A stretch of DNA of 64,000 nucleotides, taken from NCBI RefSeq assembly GCF_002803845.1, contig NZ_CP024985.1, positions 7,141,501-7,205,500 of the forward strand. The letters are read 5' to 3'. Shown in pieces: positions 33,831-41,977 of the stretch (its first letter is position 1; each line of letters starts with the position of its first letter). Both the position numbers and the translations under genes were made by a program. Below the pieces are notes generated by a model. The model made no database searches. It worked only from the letters and a program-made list of their open reading frames with translations, and was not told the DNA's origin. Source of the DNA: Streptomyces lavendulae subsp. lavendulae. GTDB taxonomy: Bacteria; Actinomycetota; Actinomycetes; Streptomycetales; Streptomycetaceae.

Positions 33831-34064
33831 CTACGCGGCTTCGGGGCTCAGGGCATTGTCGGCATGGGCCTGCACCGCGGAGCGGAAGGCCGTCATGCAG
33901 GGCGCGCAGTAGCGCTCGCCGGCCGTTCCGTCGGATATGGCGGGGACGGCGGGCGGTGGCGGGGCGTGCCGGCCGCAGAGGGTGCCGGAGGAGGGTTCCT
34001 TGGAGAGGACGTGCCAGAGGAGTTCACCGAGGCCGTCCGGGGATTCAGCGCGCATTTCGTACAT
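33831..34064 (-). CDS. Small zinc-ribbon-like protein
   Basis: A 77-residue protein starting MYEMRAESPDG. LCGRHAPPPP and RYCAPCMTAF give a C-x2-H ... C-x2-C set with about 28 residues between the pairs, suggesting one structural zinc. No DNA-binding basic region is obvious. Similar small proteins are common in Streptomyces, but I assign no function. It lies 168 bases after a DUF5133 gene on the same strand. Confidence 0.7.
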   Translation of the reverse strand: MYEMRAESPDGLGELLWHVLSKEPSSGTLCGRHAPPPPAVPAISDGTAGERYCAPCMTAFRSAVQAHADNALSPEAA

Positions 34065-34232
34065 GAGGACGCCTTTCCGCGCTTGCGTGGGTGGGCGGGA
34101 AACCGCCCGCTGTCCCATGAGAGCCCCCGATCGGCCGAGCGGCCACCGGACTTCGGCCGACCGGGGGAATCCGCCGCGCGGGAGGTTTGAAGCGGCCCGG
34201 AACCTCCGGTCCGGAACCTCCGGTCCGGCGGG

Positions 34233-34778
34233 TCAGACGGCGAGGCCGGTCCCGTCCATCTCCCGCGGAGCGTGGTGGGCGCCGTCCGCGAGGCGGAGTT
34301 CCGCGGCGCGCAGCGCCTCGTACGCCGTGGGGCGGCCCATCAGCACGCACAGCGTGTACGTGGCGTCGTCCATCGCCCGGCGGGCGCGCTCGTCCGCCGG
34401 GTCGGCCCACAGCCAGGCCCGGCACCCGCGGAAGCGGCCGAGGGCCTCCTCCGTCCGCTCCCGGCTCGGCACCAGCGGCCGGGCCGGAGCCGTCCCCGCC
34501 CCGGCCCCGCCGGCCCCCGACGTACGGGCCGCCTCCACGGCCCGCCGCAGGGCCCGCTCCACTCCCTTGGGCGCCTTCACGCCCCACGCGGCGGCGGCCA
34601 TCGAAGCCGCCAGCCCCTCGACGCCGATGCGTGCCGCCGCGGCAGCGGCCGCCAGTACGCGGTGCGCCTCCCGCGCCGGACAAGGAGTCACCACCATCAC
34701 CACGCCCACCGCCCACACGGTCGCGCACGGGGCGGAGGCTTCGCGTCCGCCAATCTGAGGAATGTGAGGAAACGCCAC
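34233..34778 (-). CDS. DUF5133-like protein
   Basis: A 181-residue protein. Its C-terminal RRAMDDATYTLCVLMGRPTAYEALRAAELRL resembles DUF5133 proteins of streptomycetes. The Ala-rich N-terminal half (EAHRVLAAAAAAARIGVEGLAASMAAAAWG) looks like an ANTAR-type helical bundle. Function is unknown. The GTG start at MAFPHIP has only a weak ribosome site; an ATG at 34697 (MVVTPCPA) would give a 154-residue form. Confidence 0.65.
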   Translation of the reverse strand: MAFPHIPQIGGREASAPCATVWAVGVVMVVTPCPAREAHRVLAAAAAAARIGVEGLAASMAAAAWGVKAPKGVERALRRAVEAARTSGAGGAGAGTAPARPLVPSRERTEEALGRFRGCRAWLWADPADERARRAMDDATYTLCVLMGRPTAYEALRAAELRLADGAHHAPREMDGTGLAV

Positions 34779-35029
34779 CGGATGATCCCTTCAACCCAAG
34801 GCCGAGCGCGCACATGTCCGCACGTATGAAAGGTATGCCCGCCTCGAAACCGGTCGGCACCCCCACCTCGCCCCGGCTCCCGCCGACGGCGCGTCCCGCA
34901 GCCCCCGGCCGCCGCCCGGCACGCTGCGTCCGATCGGGCGGGTGCTGCCGAGCCTCACCGCCCGCACGGCCCGGCAGGGCTACGGTGGGCCGGTTCCGTA
35001 CGCCGCGCGGCAGAGGAGACGTGGGACCG

Positions 35030-35806
35030 GTGTCGACATCCAGCCATGAGCTCGCGGGCGTGCCCTGCTGGGTCAGCCTGATGACCCGGGACCTCCCGGC
35101 AGGCCAGGAGTTCTACGCCGCGGTGATGGGGTGGGAGTTCCGCGACACCGGGGACGGCCTCTCGGTGGCCTTCCGCGACGGGACGCCGGTCGCGGGCATC
35201 GGCGCGCCGGCCCCCTCGCCGGGCCTGCCCGTGGGCTGGACCCCGTACTTCGCCGTCGACGACGCCGACGTGACCGCCGCGCGCGTCCGTGAGCGCGGCG
35301 CCACCGTGGCCGTCGGCCCGCTCCCCTTCGGGACGGGCCGCGCCGCCCTGGCGGCCGACCCCGACGGGGCCGTCTTCGGCTTCTGGCAGGGCGGGGTCAT
35401 CCCCGACTGGAGCGTCGGACGCGGCTCCGCCCCCGCCTGGCTGGAACTGCGCACCCGCGACGCCTTCGCCGCCGCCATCTTCTACGGCCAGGTCCTCGAC
35501 TGGGCCGATGACAGCACGGGCTGCTGCACCGTCTCCTACGAGCACGACCGCGTGGTCCTGCGGCACGGCCGGGACACCGTCGCCCGGATCACCGGCGGCG
35601 CGATCGAGGCGGACCCCGACCCGCACGTCCGCCCCCGCTGGCACACCCACTTCCACGTCCCCGACCTCGAAGCCGCCGTCGAGCGGGCGACGGCCCTCGG
35701 CGGGAGCGTCGCCTCCCCGGTCCAGACCACGGGAACCAGCCGCTCCGTCACCCTGCGCGACCCCGACGGGGCCCTCTTCACCGCGGTGGCCGCCAACACC
35801 GCCTGA
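35030..35806 (+). CDS. Two-domain VOC (glyoxalase-like) protein
   Basis: A 258-residue protein with two repeated VOC folds. The first starts VPCWVSLMTRDLPAGQEFYAAVMGWEF and ends DPDGAVFGFWQ; the second starts WLELRTRDAFAAAIFYGQVLDW and ends LRDPDGALFTAVAA. VOC proteins bind a metal for dioxygenase, isomerase or drug-binding roles. The specific reaction is unknown; fold pairs of this length in Streptomyces are often bleomycin-resistance or hydroxylase-like. A GTG nine bases upstream is an alternative start. Confidence 0.82.
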   Translation: MSTSSHELAGVPCWVSLMTRDLPAGQEFYAAVMGWEFRDTGDGLSVAFRDGTPVAGIGAPAPSPGLPVGWTPYFAVDDADVTAARVRERGATVAVGPLPFGTGRAALAADPDGAVFGFWQGGVIPDWSVGRGSAPAWLELRTRDAFAAAIFYGQVLDWADDSTGCCTVSYEHDRVVLRHGRDTVARITGGAIEADPDPHVRPRWHTHFHVPDLEAAVERATALGGSVASPVQTTGTSRSVTLRDPDGALFTAVAANTA

Positions 35807-36161
35807 CGCCCCCGCGCGGTCCGCCGGAGTGCGGCCCCCGTCGCAGCCTCGGTGGCCAGAGCCGCACCCCGTACGGCCGAACGTACCCGCCTCCGGGCCG
35901 TCCTGGTCCGCCGGTCGGATCCCGGTCGATTTCCGGACGCCGCGGCTGTGCCAATGGCCCAGTGGCAGGGGGCCCGCTTGAGCCAGTGGGCCTCCGGATG
36001 GTTATCTGTGGCGTATCCATGTACTTACGGCGCCACGCAGCGCCGGACGGCAACGAGGCCGGTCCGGACCGTGGCGCCTTCGCCGTGCCCCCACACCGCC
36101 CACCACCCCCGGGCGGCAGGCGGCCCGGCGTGCTCCATCGCAAGGGGGGCGGCACACCGCC
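35807..36161. other. Intergenic region with imperfect inverted repeat, no gene seen
   Basis: No convincing coding frame lies in these 355 bases. An imperfect inverted repeat GGCCCAGTGG/CCAGTGGGCC (35956-35965 and 35983-35992) precedes an AT-richer segment (GGTTATCTGTGGCGTATCC) that could be a promoter. The repeat resembles operators of MocR/GntR regulators, but none is encoded nearby. Confidence 0.4.
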
Positions 36162-37673
36162 GTGAAGAGAATGTTCGTGGCTCCGGACCCGGGGCGCACC
36201 AGACTCAGGAACTCACTGCGCGCGGTCGTCGGCGTGGGACTCGCCGTCGTCGCGGCCGAACTGGCGGGGCTCTCCCTGACCGCCTCCATCACCGGCGGAC
36301 TCGCCGCCCTGCTCGCGCTGTTCACCGTCCTCGACGCGGACGTGCGCGCCCAGCGGGTGACCACCGCCCTGCTGCCCGCCGCCGGTTTCCCCGTCCTGGC
36401 GCTGGCCACCACCCTGCACGGGATGCCCCAGGCCCGGGACGCCGGCTTCCTCGCCGTGGTCTTCGCCGGGGTCTACGCCCGCCGCTGGGGACCGCGCGGC
36501 CACGCCCTCGGCGTCTTCGCCTTCATGATGTTCTTCGTCACCCAGTTCCTGCACGCCGTGCCCGCCCAGCTCCCGGAGCTGTTCGCGGCCGTCGGGCTGG
36601 CGCTGCTGTCCGCGGGGGCCGCCCGCTTCGTCCTGTGGCCCATCGAGCGCCGCACCCCGCCCCCGGCCGCCCCGCCGGGGCTGCCCGGCACCGGTCTGGC
36701 CCGCCCCACGACCCGGCAGGCCTTCCAGGCCACCGCCGCCTGCGGCTTCGCCCTCGCCGTCGGCCAGGCGCTGTCCGAGGACCGCTGGTACTGGGCCGTC
36801 GGCACCGCCTGGTGGATCTTCGTCAACACCGCCTCGCGCGGCGAGACCCTGGTGCGCGGCTTCCGCCGGGTGCTGGGCACCGTCATCGGCATCGCGGCCG
36901 GACTGCTGATCGCCGTACCGCTGCACGGGGCGCCCGCGCCCACCGCCGCCCTCGTCGCGGTGTGCGTCTTCGGCATCTTCTACACGGCGGCGCCCTCGTA
37001 CTCCTGGATGATGTTCTTCGTCACCGTCATGGCCGGCCTCCTCTACGGGCTCCTCGGCGTGCTGCACCCCGGCCTGCTGCTGCTCCGCTTCCAGGAGACG
37101 GCCGTCGGCGCGCTGGGCGCCTCGCTCGCCGTGGTCCTGGTCCTCCCGGTCACCACGCACGCCGCCAACGACGCCTGGATCCAGCGCGCGCTGCACTGCG
37201 TACGGGCGTCCACCGCGGCCTCCCTCGACCGGCTCGCGGGGGACCCGGCCGCCGACCCCGCCCCCCACGCCGCCGAGCTGGAGCTGCTGCTGGGCCGGGT
37301 GCGGATGGCCCTCGCGCCGCTGGTCCACCCGCTGAGCCCGCTGCGCGCCCGCAAGGCCCGCGCCCGGCAGGTGCTGGCGCTGCTCGACGACTGCGCCCGC
37401 GAGGTGCGCGGGCTGGTGGCCGTCGCCGCCGACCCGCAGGCCTCGCACGACGCCCGGCTCGCCGCCGCCTGCTGGCGCGTGGAGGCGGCCGTCGAGGCGC
37501 TCACCGCCCCGCAGGGCACCGCCGGTCCGGCCGCCCCGCGGACCGAGAAGCCCCGACCGGCCGCCGCGGAGCCCGCGCTGGCCCACCTCCACGGCCTGGA
37601 GGAGGCCCTGGCGGCCCTCGCCGCGCCCCTGCGCACCGACCCCCGCGCTCCGCTGGCCACCGTCGGGGCGTGA
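36162..37673 (+). CDS. FUSC-family membrane protein (aromatic acid exporter-like)
   Basis: A 503-residue protein of the FUSC/YccS type: two blocks of about five helices around residues 20-150 and 190-350, separated by a hydrophilic loop. QAFQATAACGFALAVGQALSEDRWYWAVGTAWWIFV and GFRRVLGTVIGIAAGLLIAVPL are family-like. It is probably an exporter of an aromatic or organic acid. The C-terminal 150 residues are helical and cytoplasmic. The GTG start is supported weakly by AAGGGGGGC; an ATG nine bases later is possible. Confidence 0.82.
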   Translation: MKRMFVAPDPGRTRLRNSLRAVVGVGLAVVAAELAGLSLTASITGGLAALLALFTVLDADVRAQRVTTALLPAAGFPVLALATTLHGMPQARDAGFLAVVFAGVYARRWGPRGHALGVFAFMMFFVTQFLHAVPAQLPELFAAVGLALLSAGAARFVLWPIERRTPPPAAPPGLPGTGLARPTTRQAFQATAACGFALAVGQALSEDRWYWAVGTAWWIFVNTASRGETLVRGFRRVLGTVIGIAAGLLIAVPLHGAPAPTAALVAVCVFGIFYTAAPSYSWMMFFVTVMAGLLYGLLGVLHPGLLLLRFQETAVGALGASLAVVLVLPVTTHAANDAWIQRALHCVRASTAASLDRLAGDPAADPAPHAAELELLLGRVRMALAPLVHPLSPLRARKARARQVLALLDDCAREVRGLVAVAADPQASHDARLAAACWRVEAAVEALTAPQGTAGPAAPRTEKPRPAAAEPALAHLHGLEEALAALAAPLRTDPRAPLATVGA

Positions 37674-37894
37674 GCCGTCCCTGCGACTGACCGTCCGGTC
37701 GTCCGGCTGCGGCGGATGATACGACCGCCGCAGCCCCCACCGCGGGCCAACGGGCGAAGACCACTCGGACGGGTGTTCCCTGCCCGCCCCGCTCACGGCG
37801 CTGACCTGCGACAGGTACAACGGGTGATTGTTCACAGCACATTCATCCGGCACGTACAGGGTGGATCTGGTCGGACGGGGGGTAGCGGGTCGGG

Positions 37895-39034
37895 ATGGAA
37901 ATTCTCCAGCAGAACGCGAGCGCCGCGCAGGTGTGGGAAGAAGCCGAGGAGTTCATCCGGCTCTTCCACCGGGAGAATCCGGAGGCCGGCGATCCGCGGG
38001 CCCGGCTCGCCGAGGTACGGGCGGAGCTCGCGGACACCGGCACCTACCGGCACACCCCCCGGGAGCTGGTCCACGGCGCCCGCGTGGCCTGGCGCAACAG
38101 CAACCGCTGCATAGGCCGCCTCTACTGGAACTCGCTGCGCGTGCGCGACCGCCGCACGCTCACCGAGGCCGAGGACATAGCCGACGAGTGCTTCGCGCAC
38201 CTGCGCGAGGCCACCAACGGCGGCCGCGTCCGCCCCACGATCACGGTCTTCGCCCCCGACGCCCCGGACCGCCCCGGCCCGCTGATCTGGAACGAGCAGC
38301 TGGTGCGCTACGCCGGCTACGGGGACCATCACTCCATCACCGTCGGGGACGCCCGCAACGCCCCGCTGACCGAGGCCCTGCTGCGGCACGGCTGGGCGGG
38401 CGGCGCCGGCACCCCCTTCGACCTCCTCCCGCTGGTGGTCCAGGGCGTCGACGACAAGCCCCGCTGGTTCGACACCCCCGTCGACGCCGTGCTGGAGGTG
38501 CCGATCCGGCACCCGGACCGGCGGGACGACTGGGGCGACTGGGACCTGCGCTGGCACGCCGTTCCCGCCATCTCCAACATGTGCCTGGAGATCGGCGGGG
38601 TGCACTACCCGGCCGCCCCCTTCAACGGCTGGTACATGGGCACCGAGATCGGCGCCCGCAACCTCGCCGACACCGACCGCTACAACCTCCTGCCGGCCGT
38701 GGCCCGCAGGCTCGGCCTGGCCACCACCAGCGACCGCTCGCTCTGGAAGGACCGGGCTCTGGTCGAACTCAACCGGGCCGTGCTGCACTCCTTCGACGAG
38801 GCCGGGGTCACCATTGCCGACCACCACACCGAGTCCCGGCGGTTCCTCTCCCACCTGGAAAGGGAGGAGAGCAAGGGGCGCGAGGTGGGCGCGGACTGGT
38901 CCTGGATCGTCCCGCCGATCTCCGGTGCGGCGACCCCAGTCTTCCACCGGACCTACGAGGACCGGCCGAGCGCCACCGCGTACGTGCACCACGCCGGTGC
39001 CCAGGAACGCGCCAGAGGCGAGGACTTGGTCTAG
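37895..39034 (+). CDS. nos: Nitric oxide synthase oxygenase
   Basis: A 379-residue bacterial NOS with only the oxygenase domain. The haem-thiolate cysteine is Cys72 in WRNSNRCIGRLYW. Substrate and pterin-site segments follow: RWHAVPAISNMCLEIGG, PFNGWYMGTEIGARNL and DRYNLLP. It converts L-arginine to citrulline and NO, taking electrons from unrelated reductases because no reductase domain is fused. In thaxtomin clusters such an enzyme supports nitration, but no cytochrome P450 or NRPS lies nearby here, so a stress or signalling role is more likely. Confidence 0.92.
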   Translation: MEILQQNASAAQVWEEAEEFIRLFHRENPEAGDPRARLAEVRAELADTGTYRHTPRELVHGARVAWRNSNRCIGRLYWNSLRVRDRRTLTEAEDIADECFAHLREATNGGRVRPTITVFAPDAPDRPGPLIWNEQLVRYAGYGDHHSITVGDARNAPLTEALLRHGWAGGAGTPFDLLPLVVQGVDDKPRWFDTPVDAVLEVPIRHPDRRDDWGDWDLRWHAVPAISNMCLEIGGVHYPAAPFNGWYMGTEIGARNLADTDRYNLLPAVARRLGLATTSDRSLWKDRALVELNRAVLHSFDEAGVTIADHHTESRRFLSHLEREESKGREVGADWSWIVPPISGAATPVFHRTYEDRPSATAYVHHAGAQERARGEDLV

Positions 39035-39088
39035 ACCTTCTGTTACGGTCGGCCCGTACGGATCCGGAACGGCGGAGGAGGGGCACCC

Positions 39089-40156
39089 GTGGACGACGCG
39101 GACAGCACGGACCAGAGCGGCGGACACCGGGCCCACATCGGCTCGTTCACCTCGGGGGGCGGCCGCGGCATCACCACCGCGGCCGTGGATCCGGCCACCG
39201 GGGCGCTGACCCCGCTGGCGACGGAGGGCTCCCTGGCCGACCCCTCCTACCTGGCCCTCGACCGCGGCACCGGAGTGCTCTACGCGGTCAGCGAGACCGA
39301 GCGGGGCGCGGCGGCCGCCTTCCGCCCCGTCCCCGGGGGGCTGGTCCCGCTGGGGGCGCCCGTCCGCGTCGGCGGCTCGGGGCCCACCCACCTCGCCCCG
39401 GCCGGACGCCGGCTGCTCACCGCCAACTACGGTTCGGGCAGCGTCAGCAGCCTGCCGCTCGCCGGGGACGGCGGCCTCCACGGGCCCGCCTCCGTCCTCA
39501 CCCACCGGGGCTCCGGACCCGACGCCGGCCGGCAGGAGGCGCCGCACGCCCACCAGGTGCTGCCCGACCCCACCGGCCGGTGGGTGCTGAGCGTGGACCT
39601 GGGCACCGACTCCGTACGGGTCTGCGTGCTCGACCCGGCCACCGGGGAGCTCCGGGTGCACGCGGAGGTGGTGCTGCGCGCCGGCACCGGGCCGCGCCAC
39701 CTCGCCTTCCACCCGTCGGGCGAGGTGGTCTACGTACTGCACGAGCTGGAGCCGCAGCTGACCGTCTGCCGCTGGAACGCGGGCTCCGGGCAACTGCAAC
39801 CGGTCGGCGAGGTTCCGGTCGCCCCAGCGGGCGCCCCGGGGGCCGCACGGGCCCATCCCTCCGCGATCGTGGCCTCGCCCGACGGGCGCTTCGTGTGGGC
39901 GGCCGTCCGCGGCCCCGACACCCTCGTGACCTTCTCGCTCGCCGGAGGCCCGGAGAAGCCGCAGCTCACCGGCACCGTCGGCTGCGGCGGCCGCTGGCCC
40001 CGCGATCTCGCGGTCGATCCCTCGGGGCGCCGGCTCTACGCGGCCAACGAGCGCTCGGGCGACGTCACCTGGTTCGAGGTCGACCCGCTGACCGGGCATC
40101 CGCGCCGCGCCGGTTCCGTCGCCGTACCGGCCGCCTCCTGCGTGGTCTTCGGCTGA
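39089..40156 (+). CDS. Lactonase-family beta-propeller (6-phosphogluconolactonase-like)
   Basis: A 355-residue seven-bladed propeller of the YbhE/Lactonase family (PF10282). HIGSFTSGGGRGITTAAVDPATGALTPLA is the typical first blade, and PHAHQVLPDPTGRWVLSVDLGTDSVRVCVLD and ANERSGDVTWFEVDPLTGHP are later blades. Members hydrolyse 6-phosphogluconolactone or other lactones; many lack proven activity. GGAGGAGGGG precedes the GTG start. It follows the NOS gene by 54 bases and may be co-transcribed, though a separate promoter is possible. Confidence 0.85.
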   Translation: MDDADSTDQSGGHRAHIGSFTSGGGRGITTAAVDPATGALTPLATEGSLADPSYLALDRGTGVLYAVSETERGAAAAFRPVPGGLVPLGAPVRVGGSGPTHLAPAGRRLLTANYGSGSVSSLPLAGDGGLHGPASVLTHRGSGPDAGRQEAPHAHQVLPDPTGRWVLSVDLGTDSVRVCVLDPATGELRVHAEVVLRAGTGPRHLAFHPSGEVVYVLHELEPQLTVCRWNAGSGQLQPVGEVPVAPAGAPGAARAHPSAIVASPDGRFVWAAVRGPDTLVTFSLAGGPEKPQLTGTVGCGGRWPRDLAVDPSGRRLYAANERSGDVTWFEVDPLTGHPRRAGSVAVPAASCVVFG

Positions 40157-40195
40157 CCCCGGAGCCGTGGGCCCCGGGTGGCGGTCCACCGGTAC

Positions 40196-40233
40196 GGCGA
40201 GGGCCCGCCCCGGATCCGGGGCGGGCCCTCGCC
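40196..40233. terminator. Bidirectional terminator, perfect 38-bp palindrome
   Basis: A perfect palindrome (GGCGAGGGCCCGCCCCGGA and its complement with no spacer bases) sits between the convergent lactonase and chelatase-like genes. It should fold into a very stable hairpin in both transcripts. Confidence 0.8.
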
Positions 40234-40248
40234 GTGTCGTACGGGACC

Positions 40249-41169
40249 TCAGTGGGCGGCGGCGCCCAGCGTGATCCCGAGGGCGGCGCTGTACTGGGCG
40301 ACGGCGAGCTTGCCGAGCGCCGGGTAGGCACCGAGCACCTCGGCGGCGGCGCAGTCCGCCTCCTTGCAGGCGGTGTCCAGCAGCCCCTCGGCGGCCTCGG
40401 GACCGATCAGGTACGGCGCCAGGGCCAGCTGGGCGGAACCGGAGCCGCGGAGCTCGGCGGCGACGGCGGCCACCGATCCCTCCTGGTCCAGAGCCGCGGC
40501 GATCACGGGCACCGCGAGGCGGGCGGCCAGCAGCATGCCGGTGATCCCGGCGGCCTGGACGGCCTCCTCGCCGCCGGTGGTGGCCAGGATGATGCCGTCG
40601 GCCGCGGTGGCCACGGTGAACAGGCGGGCCCGGTCGGCGCGGGCCAGGCCGGCCTCGGAGAGCCGGACGTGCAGGCCCTCGGCGAGCAGCGGGTGCGGAC
40701 CGAGTACGTCGGCCAGCTCGGCGGCGGCGGAGGAGTCCATCAGCGCCTGGCGGACCCGGCGCAGCAGGTCGCCGTCGGGGCCGGCCAGCAGGGGCACGAC
40801 CACGGCGTCGGGGCCGGTCGGCGCGGGCACCTCGTGCCCGGCGGCGCGCGCGAACTCGGCGCGCGCGGTCCGCTCGTTGGCGACGGCGGTCAGCACGCCG
40901 GAGAGCGAGGGGAACTCGGCCCCCTCGGCGTCGTCACCTTCGAGGTACCCGATCCGGGCGTCCAGGCCGGGCAGCTCGGAGCGGCCGATGCTGATGATCT
41001 CTTCCGCGAGACCGCGCGAGGCGGCGGAGGGAGCACCGGGCACGGCGAGCACCAGCGCGGGCGCGCCCTCGGGCGCCACCGCGGGCTCGGGCCGGCGGTG
41101 CCGTCCGGTCTGGCGGGGTCGCGGCATTCGTACGGGCAGGCCGTTGGCGGGCCCAGTGGGGGAGCTCAT
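40249..41169 (-). CDS. Degenerate CbiX/sirohydrochlorin-chelatase-like protein
   Basis: A 306-residue protein with two chelatase-like halves, visible in LARADRARLFTVATAADGIILATTGGEEAV and VPVIAAALDQEGSVAAVAAELRGSGSAQLALAPYLIG. The place where active CbiX/SirB begins (VAHGSR) reads LVLAVPGAPS, so the metal-binding histidine is lost. Catalysis of cobalt or iron insertion is therefore doubtful. It may be a regulatory or structural relative. A TTGAAC/TACGAC promoter-like pair (17-base gap) lies between ung and this gene. Confidence 0.75.
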   Translation of the reverse strand: MSSPTGPANGLPVRMPRPRQTGRHRRPEPAVAPEGAPALVLAVPGAPSAASRGLAEEIISIGRSELPGLDARIGYLEGDDAEGAEFPSLSGVLTAVANERTARAEFARAAGHEVPAPTGPDAVVVPLLAGPDGDLLRRVRQALMDSSAAAELADVLGPHPLLAEGLHVRLSEAGLARADRARLFTVATAADGIILATTGGEEAVQAAGITGMLLAARLAVPVIAAALDQEGSVAAVAAELRGSGSAQLALAPYLIGPEAAEGLLDTACKEADCAAAEVLGAYPALGKLAVAQYSAALGITLGAAAH

Positions 41170-41254
41170 GGCGCCGCATGCTACTGGTTCATCGGAACGA
41201 CGTGTTCGGGCAGGGCCTGTTCGGGCGGCTTCTGTCCGTATTTATCCGTGGAAT

Positions 41255-41283
41255 GTCGTAGCTCAATGTCATATAAGGTTCAA
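41255..41283 (-). promoter_or_regulatory. Promoter candidate for the chelatase-like gene
   Basis: On the minus strand TTGAAC and TACGAC are 17 bases apart in an AT-rich spacer that also overlaps the ung stop codon. The -35 lies at the end of ung. Confidence 0.45.
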
Positions 41284-41966
41284 CTGACCGTCGGCAGGCG
41301 CCAGTCGACCGGCTCCGCACCCAGGCCCACCAGCAGCTCATTGGTCCGGCTGAAGGGCCGGGAGCCGAAGAAGCCGTTGGCCGCGGACATCGGGGAGGGG
41401 TGGACCGACTCCACGGCGGGCAGGTCGCCCAGCAGCGGCCGGAGGTTGCGGGCGTCACGCCCCCACAGCACCGACACCAGCGGCTTGCCGCGCGCCGCCA
41501 GGGCGCGGATCGCCTGCTCGGTGACCGCCTCCCAGCCCTTGCCGCGGTGGCCGCCGGTCTTGCGGGGGGCGGTGGTGAGCGCGCGGTTCAGCAGCAGGAC
41601 GCCCTGCCGGGTCCACGGGGTCAGGTCGCCGTTCAGCGGCCGGCCGGTGCCGAGGTCCGCGTGCAGTTCGCGGAAGATGTTGTCCAGGCTGGGCGGCCAC
41701 GGGTCCACCTCGGGCGCCACGGAGAAGGACAGGCCCATCGCGTGCCCCGGGGTGGGGTACGGGTCCTGTCCGACGATGAGCACCTTCACCTCGTCGAAGG
41801 GCTGCTGGAAGGCGCGCAGGACGTTCGCGCCGGAGGGGACGTAGGTCCTCCCGGCCGCGATCTCCGTGCGCAGGAAGTCGCCCATCGCGGCGATCTGCCC
41901 CGCCACCGGCTCCAGGGCCCGGGCCCAGCCCGGTTCGACGATCTCGTTCAACGGTCTTGCTGCCAT
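41280..41966 (-). CDS. ung: Uracil-DNA glycosylase
   Basis: A 228-residue family 1 UDG. The water-activating loop GQDPYPTPGHAMGLSFS carries catalytic D68, and HPSPMSAANGFFGSRPFS carries H189. It removes uracil from DNA arising by cytosine deamination. The size and motifs are standard. ATG start. It lies immediately beside a BNR-repeat protein on the same strand. Confidence 0.96.
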   Translation of the reverse strand: MAARPLNEIVEPGWARALEPVAGQIAAMGDFLRTEIAAGRTYVPSGANVLRAFQQPFDEVKVLIVGQDPYPTPGHAMGLSFSVAPEVDPWPPSLDNIFRELHADLGTGRPLNGDLTPWTRQGVLLLNRALTTAPRKTGGHRGKGWEAVTEQAIRALAARGKPLVSVLWGRDARNLRPLLGDLPAVESVHPSPMSAANGFFGSRPFSRTNELLVGLGAEPVDWRLPTVS

Positions 41967-41977
41967 GGGTGATCACT

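Noticed and set aside
37895..39034. NOS as part of a thaxtomin-type nitration cluster
   Set aside because: No cytochrome P450, NRPS or cellobiose-responsive regulator is in the neighbourhood.
37828..41844. A 1338-codon plus-strand open frame over the NOS to ung region
   Set aside because: It runs out of frame through three recognisable genes, has no family similarity and is explained by GC bias.
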